This document shows positions 17,744-25,479 of a stretch of 27,367 nucleotides of DNA, in pieces. The notes below the pieces were generated by a model, which was not told where the DNA came from, did not search any database, and saw nothing but the letters and a program-made list of their open reading frames with translations. Position numbers and translations under genes: made by a program. How positions within the stretch are numbered: position 1 is the stretch's first letter; every line of letters begins with the position of its first letter. Source of the DNA: DATKMS01 sp041497995 (GTDB lineage: Bacteria; Desulfobacterota; Binatia; HRBIN30); assembly GCA_041497995.1 (NCBI GenBank), contig JBGQHM010000043.1, positions 1-27,367 on the forward strand, written 5' to 3'.

Positions 17744-18364
17744 ATGCTCAAGTTCTACTACGCACCGCACACCTGCGCGCTCGCATCGCACATCGCCCTG
17801 GAGCAGGCGGGGGCCGACTACGAAACCGTCCGCGTGGATTTCGCCACCACCGCGCAGCGCGCCCCCGCGTACTTGGCGATCAACCCGAAGGGCCGCGTGC
17901 CGTCCTTAGTGACCGACCGCGGTGTCTTGACCGAGACGCCGGCCATTCTGACGTTCATCTGCCAAAGCTACCCGAACGCGCGCCTGGCGCCTCTCGACGA
18001 TGTGTTCGCGCTGGCGCAGGTACAGTCGTTCAACAGCTATCTGTGCTCCACGCTGCATGTGGCGCACGCGCATCGTATGCGCGGCTATCGCTGGGCCGAC
18101 GATCCCGCCGCCATCGCGGAGATGAAACGCAAGGCGCCGCAGGCGGTGAGCGAGTGCTTCGCACTGGTGGAGCACGAGATGCTCAAAGGACCGTGGGTGA
18201 TGGGCGACACCTACAGCATTTGCGACATGTACCTCTTCACTCTTGCGCAATGGCTGGAGGCGGACGGCGTCGATCTCACCAAGATCCCGAAGGTCGTCGA
18301 CCACCGCCGTCGCATGTCGGAACTTCCTGCGGTCCGCAAGGTCGTGGCGCAGGAGCTGGCCTAG
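17744..18364 (+). CDS. Glutathione S-transferase family protein
   Basis: 206 residues with GGAGG 8 bases before the ATG. The thioredoxin-fold N-terminal domain is MLKFYYAPHTCALASHIALE, with a Cys at residue 11 in the position used by beta-class enzymes. NPKGRVPSLV carries the conserved cis-Pro, and the TETPAILTFI segment contacts the gamma-glutamyl group. The C-terminal helical domain has GDTYSICDMYLF, matching the N-capping/hydrophobic staple motif of GSTs. It should conjugate glutathione to electrophiles or act as a glutathione-dependent reductase; the substrate is unknown. It is separated from the STAND gene by 60 bases holding a dyad, so it may be independently regulated. Confidence 0.92.
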   Translation: MLKFYYAPHTCALASHIALEQAGADYETVRVDFATTAQRAPAYLAINPKGRVPSLVTDRGVLTETPAILTFICQSYPNARLAPLDDVFALAQVQSFNSYLCSTLHVAHAHRMRGYRWADDPAAIAEMKRKAPQAVSECFALVEHEMLKGPWVMGDTYSICDMYLFTLAQWLEADGVDLTKIPKVVDHRRRMSELPAVRKVVAQELA

Positions 18365-18426
18365 CCACACTCAGCCCGGGACGGCGGCGGTAGCTGAGCC
18401 CCGCGTCGCTGTGATAGCTTCCCCGC

Positions 18427-19281
18427 ATGCGCACCATCGGCGTGGTGGTGAAACGAGATCGGCCGCAAGCGGCGGAGCTGGCGCGGGAGCTCGTCGCCTG
18501 GCTGACGCGTCACGGCTTGACCGTGTTGGTCGAGCCCGAGAGCGCCGTGCAGGTCGGCGGGGGCACCGCCGCCACCAAAGACGCGATGATTGCCCGCGCC
18601 GATTTGATCGTCGTGCTCGGCGGCGACGGGACACTGCTCAGCGTGGCGCGGCTGATGCGCGAACACACCGTCCCCATCCTCGGCGTCAACCTCGGCGGCC
18701 TCGGCTTCCTGACCGCAGTGACCACCGAGGAACTGCTGCCAATGATGGAGCAGATCCTGGCGGGAGACTTCACCGTCGACCACCGCATGACGCTCGCCGT
18801 CACCTTGCGGCGCCACGGCGAGATCGCCGCCGCCGGTCAGGTGCTGAACGACGCGGTCATCACCAAGGGCGCCCTCGGCCGCATCATCGACCTGCACACC
18901 GCCGTGAACGGCCAGGACGTCTGCGTGTACAAAGCCGACGGGTTGATCGTCACGACCCCGACGGGCTCGACCGCCTACTCCCTGTCTGCCGGCGGACCCA
19001 TCGTGTACCCATCGGTGGGCGTGATGGTGCTGTCACCGATCTGCCCGCACACGCTGACAAACCGTCCCATGGTGCTGCCCGACTCGGCGGTCGTTGAGGT
19101 CACGGTGCGTTCGCCCGACGAGGACGCGGTGTTGACCCTCGATGGACAAGAGAGCACGAAGCTGCTCAGTCACGACCGCATAGAAATCCGGAAGGGAAAA
19201 GGCACCGTGCCGCTCGTCCAATCCGCCACGCGCACCTATTTCGACGTGCTGAGGAGCAAGCTGCGCTGGGGGGAACGGTGA
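18427..19281 (+). CDS. nadK: NAD kinase
   Basis: 284-residue ATP-NAD kinase, which makes NADP from NAD. It shows the GGDGTLL motif (about residues 60-66) with LGVNLGGLGFLTAV after it. The NE/D motif is present as LNDAVI, the Asp form. The Gly-rich C-terminal part contains TPTGSTAYSLSAGGPIVYP, a hallmark of the family, followed by ICPHTLTNRPMVLP. Length matches bacterial NadK. The ATG has only a weak ribosome binding site. It lies 62 bases after the GST gene and upstream of recN; nadK-recN adjacency is common in bacteria and supports both calls. Confidence 0.96.
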   Translation: MRTIGVVVKRDRPQAAELARELVAWLTRHGLTVLVEPESAVQVGGGTAATKDAMIARADLIVVLGGDGTLLSVARLMREHTVPILGVNLGGLGFLTAVTTEELLPMMEQILAGDFTVDHRMTLAVTLRRHGEIAAAGQVLNDAVITKGALGRIIDLHTAVNGQDVCVYKADGLIVTTPTGSTAYSLSAGGPIVYPSVGVMVLSPICPHTLTNRPMVLPDSAVVEVTVRSPDEDAVLTLDGQESTKLLSHDRIEIRKGKGTVPLVQSATRTYFDVLRSKLRWGER

Positions 19282-19291
19282 GCAGTGCTTG

Positions 19292-19364
19292 TGGCATATG
19301 GCGGATGGCAGATGGTCGGAGGGGCGGTGTGGGACTGACGACGTGCCATAAGCCACGTGCCATA
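19292..19364. repeat. Imperfect inverted and direct repeats between nadK and recN
   Basis: Segments 19292-19309 and 19345-19362 are reverse complements at 14 of 18 positions (TGGCATATGGCGGATGGC against GCCATAAGCCACGTGCCA). The right arm also contains a tandem-like direct repeat, ACGTGCCATA at 19341-19350 and 19355-19364. Together with the GATGGCAGATGG units this forms a small repeat block that fills most of the 94-base gap. Confidence 0.65.
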
Positions 19365-19375
19365 GGCTGCCGATC

Positions 19376-21100
19376 ATGCTGACCGAGCTGCGCATCTCCA
19401 ACGTCGCGATCATCGACGAGCTCCAACTGCGGTTTGCGCCGGGGATGAACGTGCTCACCGGCGAAACGGGCGCCGGCAAGAGTATCATCATGCGCGCCAT
19501 CGGCGTGCTGTGTGGCGACCGCGCCGCCACCGACCTGATCCGCAGCGATGCCGAGGAGGCCGAGGCCGAAGGGCTCTTCGATCTCGCCGACACGGGGACC
19601 GACTTCCTCCACGAAAGTGGCGTGCCGGTGGCCGACGAGCTGGTCATGCGCCGCGTGATCACGCGCTCCGGCAAGGGCCGCGCCTACGTGAACGGCCGGC
19701 TGGCAACGGCTGCGGTGCTCAGTCAGCTCAGCACCCGGCTCATCCACGTCTACGGCCAACACGAGCAGGCGCTGCTGCTCAAGCCGGAGAGCCACCTCGA
19801 GCTGCTCGACCTGTTCGCTCAGCTGGAGGCGCCGCGCGCGCAGATGGCCGAGGCGTATACGGCGTTCCGCGAAGCTGCCGACCGGCTGGCGGCGCTGACC
19901 GCTGGTGGCGACGCCGCCCGTCAACGTCTCGAGCTGCTGCGCTTCCAGGTGAAGGAGCTCCGCGACCTGCAGCTCGTGCGTGGCGAGGAAGTGCAACTGC
20001 AGCAGGAACGCGAGGTGCAGCGCCACGCCGAGAAGCTCACGCAGATCTGCCAACAGAGCGAAGACGCGTTGTACTCCGCCGACGGCGCGATTGCCGGCGG
20101 CCTCGCACGTATCGCCTCACAGCTCCAGGAGGCGAGCCGCATCGATCCGGCTTTCGGTGAGAGCGCCGACTTGCTCCGTCAGGCGGGGGCGCAGGTCGAA
20201 GAGGTCGGCCTGCAGCTGCAACGCGCGGCCGGGCGTATTCGTCACGACCCCGAGCGGCTAGAACACATCGAAGAGCGCCTCGCGCTGCTCGGGCGCATCA
20301 AGCGCAAGTACGACTGCGAGGCCGACACGCTGCTCGACCGCTTGGCGGAGATGGAAGATGAGCTGGCGCGCATCGAAGACTCGGGCGCGGACATGGCCGG
20401 TGCACGACTGGAAGCGCTGGCGCGCGCCGGGCGCGCGTGGGACGTCGCCAAGGATCTGTCGCGTGCCCGGCAAGCCGCGGCGGGTAAGTTGGAGAAGCGC
20501 ATGGCCGAAGAGCTGCGGACCCTCGGCATGAAGGGCGCCGTCTTCCGGGCCATGTTCACCGTCGCCGCGTCCAGTGGCCCCCAGCCGGGCGCACACCGCA
20601 CCGATCCCACCGCCGTCGCCAGCGCCGGCCTGACTGCCGTCGGTGCCGACGTCTTGCAGTTCTACCTGTCCGCGAACGCCGGCGAGGAGCCCAAGCCGCT
20701 GGCGCGCATCGCCTCCGGCGGTGAGCTGTCACGCATCATGCTGGCGCTGAAAGCGTTGACCGCAGGTGCCGGCGAGGTCGCAACGTTGATCTTCGATGAA
20801 GTCGACGCCGGCATCGGTGGCGCCGTCGCCGAGGCGGTCGGGAAGCGCTTGCACACGCTCGGCCGCGAGCGCCAGATCCTGTGCATCACGCACCTGCCGC
20901 AGATCGCCGCGCAAGCCGACCACCACTTCGCGGTGGAGAAGCGCGTCACCAAGGGTCGCACGACAACCACCGCGCGCGCCTTGGCCACAGATGACCGCGT
21001 GCGCGAGCTGACCCGCATGCTCGGCGGCAGCACCAGCGCCGAGTCGGAGCGCTACGCTCGCCAGTTGATCGAGGGCGTCGACCGCTCCGAGTCGGGCTGA
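19376..21100 (+). CDS. recN: DNA repair protein RecN (SMC-like ATPase)
   Basis: 574-residue SMC-related ATPase for double-strand-break repair. It starts with MLTELRISNVAIIDELQLRF and Walker A GETGAGKSIIMRAIGVL (about residues 28-44). The AYVNGRLAT and IHVYGQHEQALLL segments are typical of RecN. A central helical, coiled-coil region runs from about 160 to 370. The C-terminal lobe has LARIASGGELSRIMLALKAL (signature, about 442-461), Walker B LIFDEVDAGIGG, and the ITHLPQIAAQADHHF switch. A linker before the signature (SSGPQPGAHRTDPTAVAS) is somewhat longer than usual. It lies 94 bases behind nadK, with a repeat in between. Confidence 0.96.
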   Translation: MLTELRISNVAIIDELQLRFAPGMNVLTGETGAGKSIIMRAIGVLCGDRAATDLIRSDAEEAEAEGLFDLADTGTDFLHESGVPVADELVMRRVITRSGKGRAYVNGRLATAAVLSQLSTRLIHVYGQHEQALLLKPESHLELLDLFAQLEAPRAQMAEAYTAFREAADRLAALTAGGDAARQRLELLRFQVKELRDLQLVRGEEVQLQQEREVQRHAEKLTQICQQSEDALYSADGAIAGGLARIASQLQEASRIDPAFGESADLLRQAGAQVEEVGLQLQRAAGRIRHDPERLEHIEERLALLGRIKRKYDCEADTLLDRLAEMEDELARIEDSGADMAGARLEALARAGRAWDVAKDLSRARQAAAGKLEKRMAEELRTLGMKGAVFRAMFTVAASSGPQPGAHRTDPTAVASAGLTAVGADVLQFYLSANAGEEPKPLARIASGGELSRIMLALKALTAGAGEVATLIFDEVDAGIGGAVAEAVGKRLHTLGRERQILCITHLPQIAAQADHHFAVEKRVTKGRTTTTARALATDDRVRELTRMLGGSTSAESERYARQLIEGVDRSESG

Positions 21101-21139
21101 CCACCCTGCGGTGGCGCGGCATTGGATGGAGGGCACGCT

Positions 21140-21460
21140 ATGCCTTTGTACCTCGATGAGATCTGGCTCGACTGGCGTGACGCGAACGCGGCGCAGCGCA
21201 CGCTCGACTTGTTCGCAGGGATGGGAACAGACACCTTCAGCTTTCCGCCCGGTGTCCGCCTGGTCGCAGGCCCGTGGTTCTCGAACGAAGAGCCGAAAAT
21301 CATCCTGATCCTCGATATCCAGGACCACACCACGACGTTCCCGGCATTCGGGATGGCGATGGCCGTAGGCGTCATCGCCCGCCGCCGCCTGACACCGATC
21401 GTCGAATGGACGGCGGTGCGCGACCTGCTGGCGACGCTGCCCAGCGGCCGCAGTGGCTGA
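21140..21460 (+). CDS. Small hypothetical protein
   Basis: 106 residues from the ATG at 21140, supported by GGAGGG about 6 bases upstream. The protein is soluble with mixed alpha/beta pattern: PLYLDEIWLDWRDANAAQR, then GVRLVAGPWFSNEEPKIILI and a C-terminal ARRRLTPIVEWTAVRDLL. The layout faintly recalls small ferredoxin-fold or dimeric alpha/beta-barrel proteins of about 100 residues. I do not recognise a named family and give no function. It follows recN by 39 bases on the same strand and is followed by a dispersed repeat, so it closes the plus-strand gene run. Confidence 0.6.
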   Translation: MPLYLDEIWLDWRDANAAQRTLDLFAGMGTDTFSFPPGVRLVAGPWFSNEEPKIILILDIQDHTTTFPAFGMAMAVGVIARRRLTPIVEWTAVRDLLATLPSGRSG

Positions 21461-21474
21461 CCCATCGGCAGCGC

Positions 21475-21554
21475 GCTAGGACCTGCGGTCAGCGTCATTT
21501 CTATGGTCCGCTCCCGTTGGTCGCTGTTGAGTGCCAAGCCCGACAGGTTGCTAG
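21475..21554. repeat. Dispersed intergenic repeat, copy B
   Basis: Second copy of the element at 11348-11427, in the same orientation, with small indels and transitions. The core CATTTCTATGGTCCGCTCC is identical in both copies. Its right end runs into the convergent monooxygenase gene, and that gene's stop codon (21551-21553) lies inside the repeat end CGACAGGTTGCTAG. Confidence 0.85.
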
Positions 21555-22777
21555 CCGCGGAGCTCCGCCGCAATGCGTTCGCCGGCTTCCCAGCCCCACG
21601 GGCCGAGCGATAGGCCGCCGTTCACGGTCATATCGAAGCCCGGGAAAAACGCGGACGGGTAGATGCGCGAGCGCGAACGGCCGTCGGTGAGCGGGGCCGA
21701 GCGCCACCAGCGGACGGGGCCGAGCATCTCTCGGTGCGAGATGAACTCCTCGAGACGCGGTTCGTAACCGGTGGCGAGAATGACCGCGTCGAAGCGCTCC
21801 TCGTGTTCGCCGAGGCGGACGCCGTGCGGCGTGAGGCCGCCGATTGGGCGGACGTTGCCATCAACGATGCGAATCCGACCCGCGCGGATCGCCGGGATCG
21901 CGCCCACGTCGAAGACGGCGATGCGGCCGTGCCGCATCGCGTCCTCCTGCGGTCCAACGGTAGGCTTGCGAATACCGAAGCGCGTGAGGTCGACGCTGAA
22001 CGGGCGTGTCACGGCATCCCGCTGGCGGACGAGCTTCCAGAATGCCTCCGTGCCGTACGTCGTGCGATGCGCAACAGCGAAGCGCTCCTCGCTGGTCATG
22101 CCGAGCGCGCGAAAAACGCGGAACAGCCACGCCATGGCGCGCCGCGGTACGAAGTGGCGGGGCCTACGCACCCACATGAACACCTCCGCGGCGCCGTGTT
22201 CGACGAGGTCGAGGGCAATCTCCGCCGCCGAGTTGCCGCTGCCGACGACCAGCACGCGTTGGCCGGCAAACGGCGCCGCGTTGCGATACGCGGCGCTATG
22301 CAGCAGCTGACCGCGATAAACGGCGTCGCCGGCAAGTGCGGGGACCACGGGGGCGCGGTTGAGCGCCGTTGCCACGACGAGGTAGCGCGCCGCATAGACA
22401 CCGTTGGTGGTCTCGACGCGCCATTCGCAACCGTTGTTGCTGGCCGGCTCGATGCGCGCAACGCGCAGGACTCGGCGACCAACCTGGAGGTGGCGGTATA
22501 GCTGATGCCGTTCGGCGTAGTGGCGGAAGTAGTCGACGAGATCGTTGCGCGACTTGAACATCGGGTAGCGCGCGTTGAGCCCGTCGTCGTGGGGCAGGCC
22601 GTGCCAGGCCGAGTGCAGGTGCAAACGTTCGTAGGTGGTGGTCCAGAAGTGGCCGACGTCGGCGCCCTGCTCGACGATGACGAAGTCATCGATCCCTTGC
22701 GTGCGCAGCGCCGCGCCGAGCGCGAGCCCGCAGAACCCGGCGCCGATTGCTACGACCGTGCTGCGCTCTGTGCTCAT
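21551..22777 (-). CDS. FAD/NAD(P)-dependent flavin monooxygenase
   Basis: 408 residues from the ATG at 22777, which overlaps the upstream gene's stop (ATGA). FAD-binding motif VVAIGAGFCGLALGAAL occupies about residues 8-24, and the second Rossmann motif for NADPH, VLVVGSGNSAAEIALDL, is near the middle. YRGQLLHSAAY is the FxGxxxHS-type segment seen in class B flavin monooxygenases, and ILATGYEP is the conserved C-terminal ATG motif. HFWTTTYERLHLHS follows the first motif as in the YUCCA/FMO-like proteins. It should hydroxylate or oxygenate a nucleophilic or carbonyl substrate. Co-translation with the membrane methyltransferase upstream suggests one pathway, not yet identified. The stop codon falls in a dispersed repeat. 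Confidence 0.88.
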   Translation of the reverse strand: MSTERSTVVAIGAGFCGLALGAALRTQGIDDFVIVEQGADVGHFWTTTYERLHLHSAWHGLPHDDGLNARYPMFKSRNDLVDYFRHYAERHQLYRHLQVGRRVLRVARIEPASNNGCEWRVETTNGVYAARYLVVATALNRAPVVPALAGDAVYRGQLLHSAAYRNAAPFAGQRVLVVGSGNSAAEIALDLVEHGAAEVFMWVRRPRHFVPRRAMAWLFRVFRALGMTSEERFAVAHRTTYGTEAFWKLVRQRDAVTRPFSVDLTRFGIRKPTVGPQEDAMRHGRIAVFDVGAIPAIRAGRIRIVDGNVRPIGGLTPHGVRLGEHEERFDAVILATGYEPRLEEFISHREMLGPVRWWRSAPLTDGRSRSRIYPSAFFPGFDMTVNGGLSLGPWGWEAGERIAAELRG

Positions 22778-23418
22778 CCTGCGTCTCCGTGCGGGCCGGT
22801 CTGGTCGCGCAAGCGCCCCACACCCGGCACGAAGCGCCCGACGTTCGACGCATACGCGGCGTATTGCCGTCCGTACGTCTGCTGGAGGTACTGCTCTTCC
22901 TCGCGCACTTGCTGCCGTATGCCGAAGAATGTGCCGGCTACTGCCAGGAGGCAGAGCGTGGTCGGCAGCAGCAACAGGAAGCCGAGCAGCGCCACCAACA
23001 TGCAGAGGAAGATGGGATTGCGGCAGAAGCGGTAGATGCCGCCGGTCACCAGCCCGGGGCGAGCGCCCGGCTCGATACCGATGCGCCACGAGGCGCCGAG
23101 ATCGAGTTGGGCGGCCGCCATAGCGCCGGTGCCAGCCAGCATCAGCAGAGCGCCCAGCGCGGTCGTCGCGCCGTGTGAGGGGATCACCCTGATGCCGTCC
23201 AGGAACGTCGGGTCAATCGCGGCCGCGATGGCCTGCGCGCCGAGGAGCGTCACGAGCACGAGCGACGCGCTGTCGCGCGCGTGGCCGAGCCAGCGCCCCG
23301 ATCGGAACAACGCGAAGCCCAACGTGCCGTAGCGACGCCACTGCAGCCAGGATCGCCACACGACACCGACACCGACGAACAGTGCCAATCCTCCTACTGG
23401 CAACCAGCGTGCGATCAT
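22774..23418 (-). CDS. Isoprenylcysteine carboxyl methyltransferase-like membrane protein
   Basis: 214 residues from the ATG at 23418, chosen for AGGAG 8 bases upstream. At least four hydrophobic segments are visible (about residues 5-20, 50-65, 85-102 and 140-165). The C-terminal half carries the ICMT/PEMT hallmark pattern: GLVTGGIYRFCRNPIF, then EEQYLQQTYGRQYAAYASNV ending in GRFVP. In this family the segment binds SAM at the membrane interface and the methyl acceptor is an isoprenoid- or lipid-type group. Bacterial members are mostly uncharacterised. It overlaps the monooxygenase by 4 bases. The amidohydrolase lies upstream on the same strand, 85 bases away. Confidence 0.85.
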   Translation of the reverse strand: MIARWLPVGGLALFVGVGVVWRSWLQWRRYGTLGFALFRSGRWLGHARDSASLVLVTLLGAQAIAAAIDPTFLDGIRVIPSHGATTALGALLMLAGTGAMAAAQLDLGASWRIGIEPGARPGLVTGGIYRFCRNPIFLCMLVALLGFLLLLPTTLCLLAVAGTFFGIRQQVREEEQYLQQTYGRQYAAYASNVGRFVPGVGRLRDQTGPHGDAG

Positions 23419-23503
23419 TGCCGAACTCCTTCCACCAGGGTGCGCCACGCAGGCGACTGGCGTGTCCAGGCTTCCGCTTCCCGAAGAGCTGAGCCCGCAA
23501 GCG

Positions 23504-24616
23504 TCAAGCCGGCAAACGAAAGGCGCGGGCGGCGTTATCCCAGAGGATCTTGCGCTTGCTTGCTTCCGGAATCGGTTGCTCCTGCAGGCGCTCCATGCCC
23601 CACGGCCAGGTACCGTCGGGATGCGGGTAGTCGGTGTTGAAGACGAGGTTGTCGTCGCCGACGAGCTCGATCACGCTGCGCAGCGTCATCTCGTCACCGC
23701 GGCAGGCGACGAACACGTTACGCTTGAAATACTCGGTGGGGCGCAGCTTGAGATCGGGATGCTCCGCGTTGCCGGAGAAGTCGTAGTGTTGCTCCATGCG
23801 CTGCAGCCAGTACGGTACCCAGCCCGCATCGGCCTCGACATGGACGACCGTCAGCTTCGGGAAGTGTTCGAAGACGCCGCCCCAGATGAGGGTCATCATC
23901 GCGACCATCGCTTCGAACGGATGCGCGATGATGTGGCCGCTGGTGTGCGTATCCATCCGATCGCCGTACGACGGCAAGTGCGGTGAGCCCGAGTCGTGGA
24001 TGGAGATGGGTGTATCGAGCCGTTCGATCTCGGCCCACAGTGGGAAGTAGTCGCGATGGTAGAGGTTGCGGCCGCAGATCGGGTTGGGTCGGACGTAGAA
24101 CGACACCGCGCCATTGGCGGCAGCCCACTGCGCCTCGGCGATCGCCAAGGCGACATTCTGCATCGGCAGCATCGCCGCCCAGCGCAGCCGCTGCGGGTCG
24201 GCTTGGCAGTAGGCGGCGCTCCACTCGTTGTAGGCGTGGCAACACGCTGCGAGCAGTTCCGGGTCGTGAAACTCCCGGCCCAGCACCTGGCCGCCGACGG
24301 TGGGGTAGAGGATCTGCACGTCGACGCCTTCCTCGTCCATGTCCTGCAGCCGGCTCTGTGCGCTGAATCCCGCGCCGCGGGCACGCTCGAAGCGCTGCAT
24401 GCCGCGCATCAGCGCGGCGAGAAATTCGGGCGTCGAGAACGGGTACTTGTCTTCGTTGGTGAGCGACTCGCCCTCCACGGTGACGGCCTGGCGGCCGTCC
24501 ACCTTCTCGAGCCGCAGCCCGTGAGATTTGAATCGCGGCGCGATGTGCGTCTCCCACATCGTCACGGGTTCCATCTGGTGCGTATCTGCGTCGACAATCT
24601 TTCGTCCGTCACGCAT
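23504..24616 (-). CDS. Amidohydrolase-2 family metal-dependent hydrolase
   Basis: 370 residues, TIM-barrel hydrolase or decarboxylase of the ACMSD/gamma-resorcylate-like branch. The metal-binding start is VDADTHQMEP (DxDxHxxE pattern, residues 9-16). Further likely ligands lie in ISIHDSGSP, IIAHPFEAMV, VVHVEADAGWVPYW and FNTDYPHPDG, the last giving the conserved Asp. GVDVQILYPTVGG is also typical of this group. GAGGAG precedes the ATG at 24616. Members with a WETHIAPRF-like N-terminus are abundant in soil actinobacteria and uncultured proteobacteria, often near genes for degrading aromatic or terpenoid compounds; the substrate here is unknown. It may be co-transcribed with the methyltransferase and monooxygenase. 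Confidence 0.88.
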   Translation of the reverse strand: MRDGRKIVDADTHQMEPVTMWETHIAPRFKSHGLRLEKVDGRQAVTVEGESLTNEDKYPFSTPEFLAALMRGMQRFERARGAGFSAQSRLQDMDEEGVDVQILYPTVGGQVLGREFHDPELLAACCHAYNEWSAAYCQADPQRLRWAAMLPMQNVALAIAEAQWAAANGAVSFYVRPNPICGRNLYHRDYFPLWAEIERLDTPISIHDSGSPHLPSYGDRMDTHTSGHIIAHPFEAMVAMMTLIWGGVFEHFPKLTVVHVEADAGWVPYWLQRMEQHYDFSGNAEHPDLKLRPTEYFKRNVFVACRGDEMTLRSVIELVGDDNLVFNTDYPHPDGTWPWGMERLQEQPIPEASKRKILWDNAARAFRLPA

Positions 24617-24720
24617 GGCTGCGTCTCCTCTCTGATTGGAAGGCCAACCCGATTGTCGCGCCGTGCGCCAAGAATGACAAGGCTGGGCACACGGCCAAAG
24701 ACTCGGTCCCCAACAGGACC

Positions 24721-24762
24721 TTGACAGCTCCCGAGCCGGGCAATACAGACTAGTCTGACTAG
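24721..24762 (+). promoter_or_regulatory. Promoter and operator of the Phd/YefM-PIN module
   Basis: A perfect -35 box TTGACA (24721-24726) is followed after 17 bases by TACAGA as a weak -10 (24744-24749). Overlapping and following it are the 12-base palindrome CAGACTAGTCTG (24746-24757) and the dyad CTAGTC-T-GACTAG (24750-24762), which together give two direct GACTAG sites 9 bases apart. AGGAGG precedes the gene start. The layout fits autorepression by the antitoxin or the toxin-antitoxin complex. Confidence 0.65.
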
Positions 24763-24777
24763 AACAAGGAGGAGGCG

Positions 24778-25020
24778 ATGGCTTCGTGGCAATTGCAGCG
24801 GGCGAAGGCGGAGCTGAGCAAGCTGATTGATGTGTGCATCGTCGAGGGCCCGCAAACGGTCACGCGCCACGGCCGCGCGGCTGCGGTGGTGATGGGTGCT
24901 GCCGACTACGAGAAGCTCAAGCGCCGCCCTGCTGACTTCAAGCGATTTCTGCGCAAGGCGCCCCTGTATCAGTTGGATTTGCGGCGCAATCGAGCGCGCG
25001 GGCGGAAAGTCAACCTGTGA
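24778..25020 (+). CDS. Phd/YefM-family antitoxin
   Basis: 80 residues. The N-terminal part (WQLQRAKAELSKLIDVCIVE followed by GPQTVTRHGRAAAVVMGAADYEKL) is the classic Phd/YefM DNA-binding fold, in which the antitoxin dimer binds its own promoter. The C-terminal tail (RKAPLYQLDLRRNR) is basic and probably wraps the toxin. AGGAGG lies about 6 bases upstream of the ATG. The stop overlaps the toxin start by 4 bases (GTGA). A dyad-rich promoter sits directly upstream. The pairing with a PIN toxin rather than a Phd/Doc or YoeB partner is common in this family. Confidence 0.92.
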   Translation: MASWQLQRAKAELSKLIDVCIVEGPQTVTRHGRAAAVVMGAADYEKLKRRPADFKRFLRKAPLYQLDLRRNRARGRKVNL

Positions 25021-25436
25021 GCTTCTTGCTCGACACCTGCACCGTGTCCGAGCTGACGCGGCCCACACCGCACCCACACGTCGCGGCGTGGTTTGATACG
25101 CAGGATGGCACCGCGCTCTATCTGAGTGTCTTGACCATCGGTGAGATCGAGAAGGGCATTGCCGCTCTCCCGACTGGTCGGAAGCGGCGCACGTTGACGA
25201 CCTGGCTCGCGACGCTCCGGTCGACGCATGCGGCACGCATTCTGCCGATCGATTCTGCAGTTGCCACCCTCTGGGGACGTATGACCGCGCAGATCGAGCG
25301 GCGCGGCGGATCGCTCGGCGTCATCGACGGCCTGATCGCTGCAACAGCCCTGCACCATGGCTACACCGTCGTGACGCGCAACGTCCCCGACTTTGCGGCA
25401 ACTGGAGTGGCGCTGCTGAACGTCTGGCAAGCGTAG
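25017..25436 (+). CDS. PIN-domain ribonuclease toxin (VapC/FitB-like)
   Basis: 139 residues from a GTG start that overlaps the antitoxin stop. PIN-domain acidic residues are visible: Asp6 in LLDTCTVSEL, Glu43 in TIGEIEKGI, Asp104 in GVIDGLIAATAL and Asp125 in TRNVPDF. They form the Mg-dependent active site of VapC-type endoribonucleases, which commonly cut tRNA or rRNA. The FitB-type pattern DTCTVSEL and the TRNVPDFAATGVALLNVW tail are complete, so the toxin looks intact. Its activity should be held in check by the preceding Phd/YefM protein. Confidence 0.93.
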   Translation: MSFLLDTCTVSELTRPTPHPHVAAWFDTQDGTALYLSVLTIGEIEKGIAALPTGRKRRTLTTWLATLRSTHAARILPIDSAVATLWGRMTAQIERRGGSLGVIDGLIAATALHHGYTVVTRNVPDFAATGVALLNVWQA

Positions 25437-25479
25437 GGTCCCGCGAGGCGGAGGACGGTGGGCGCCACGGGATCCAGCC

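Noticed and set aside
18243..19097. Overlapping plus-strand frame across GST and nadK
   Set aside because: Translation is Arg-rich and low complexity; nadK in another frame carries all the catalytic motifs.
22778..23089. N-terminal extension of the flavin monooxygenase (about 104 codons upstream)
   Set aside because: The extension overlaps the ICMT-like gene in another frame and is Arg-rich. The FAD motif begins about 8 residues after the ATG at 22777, which overlaps the preceding stop.
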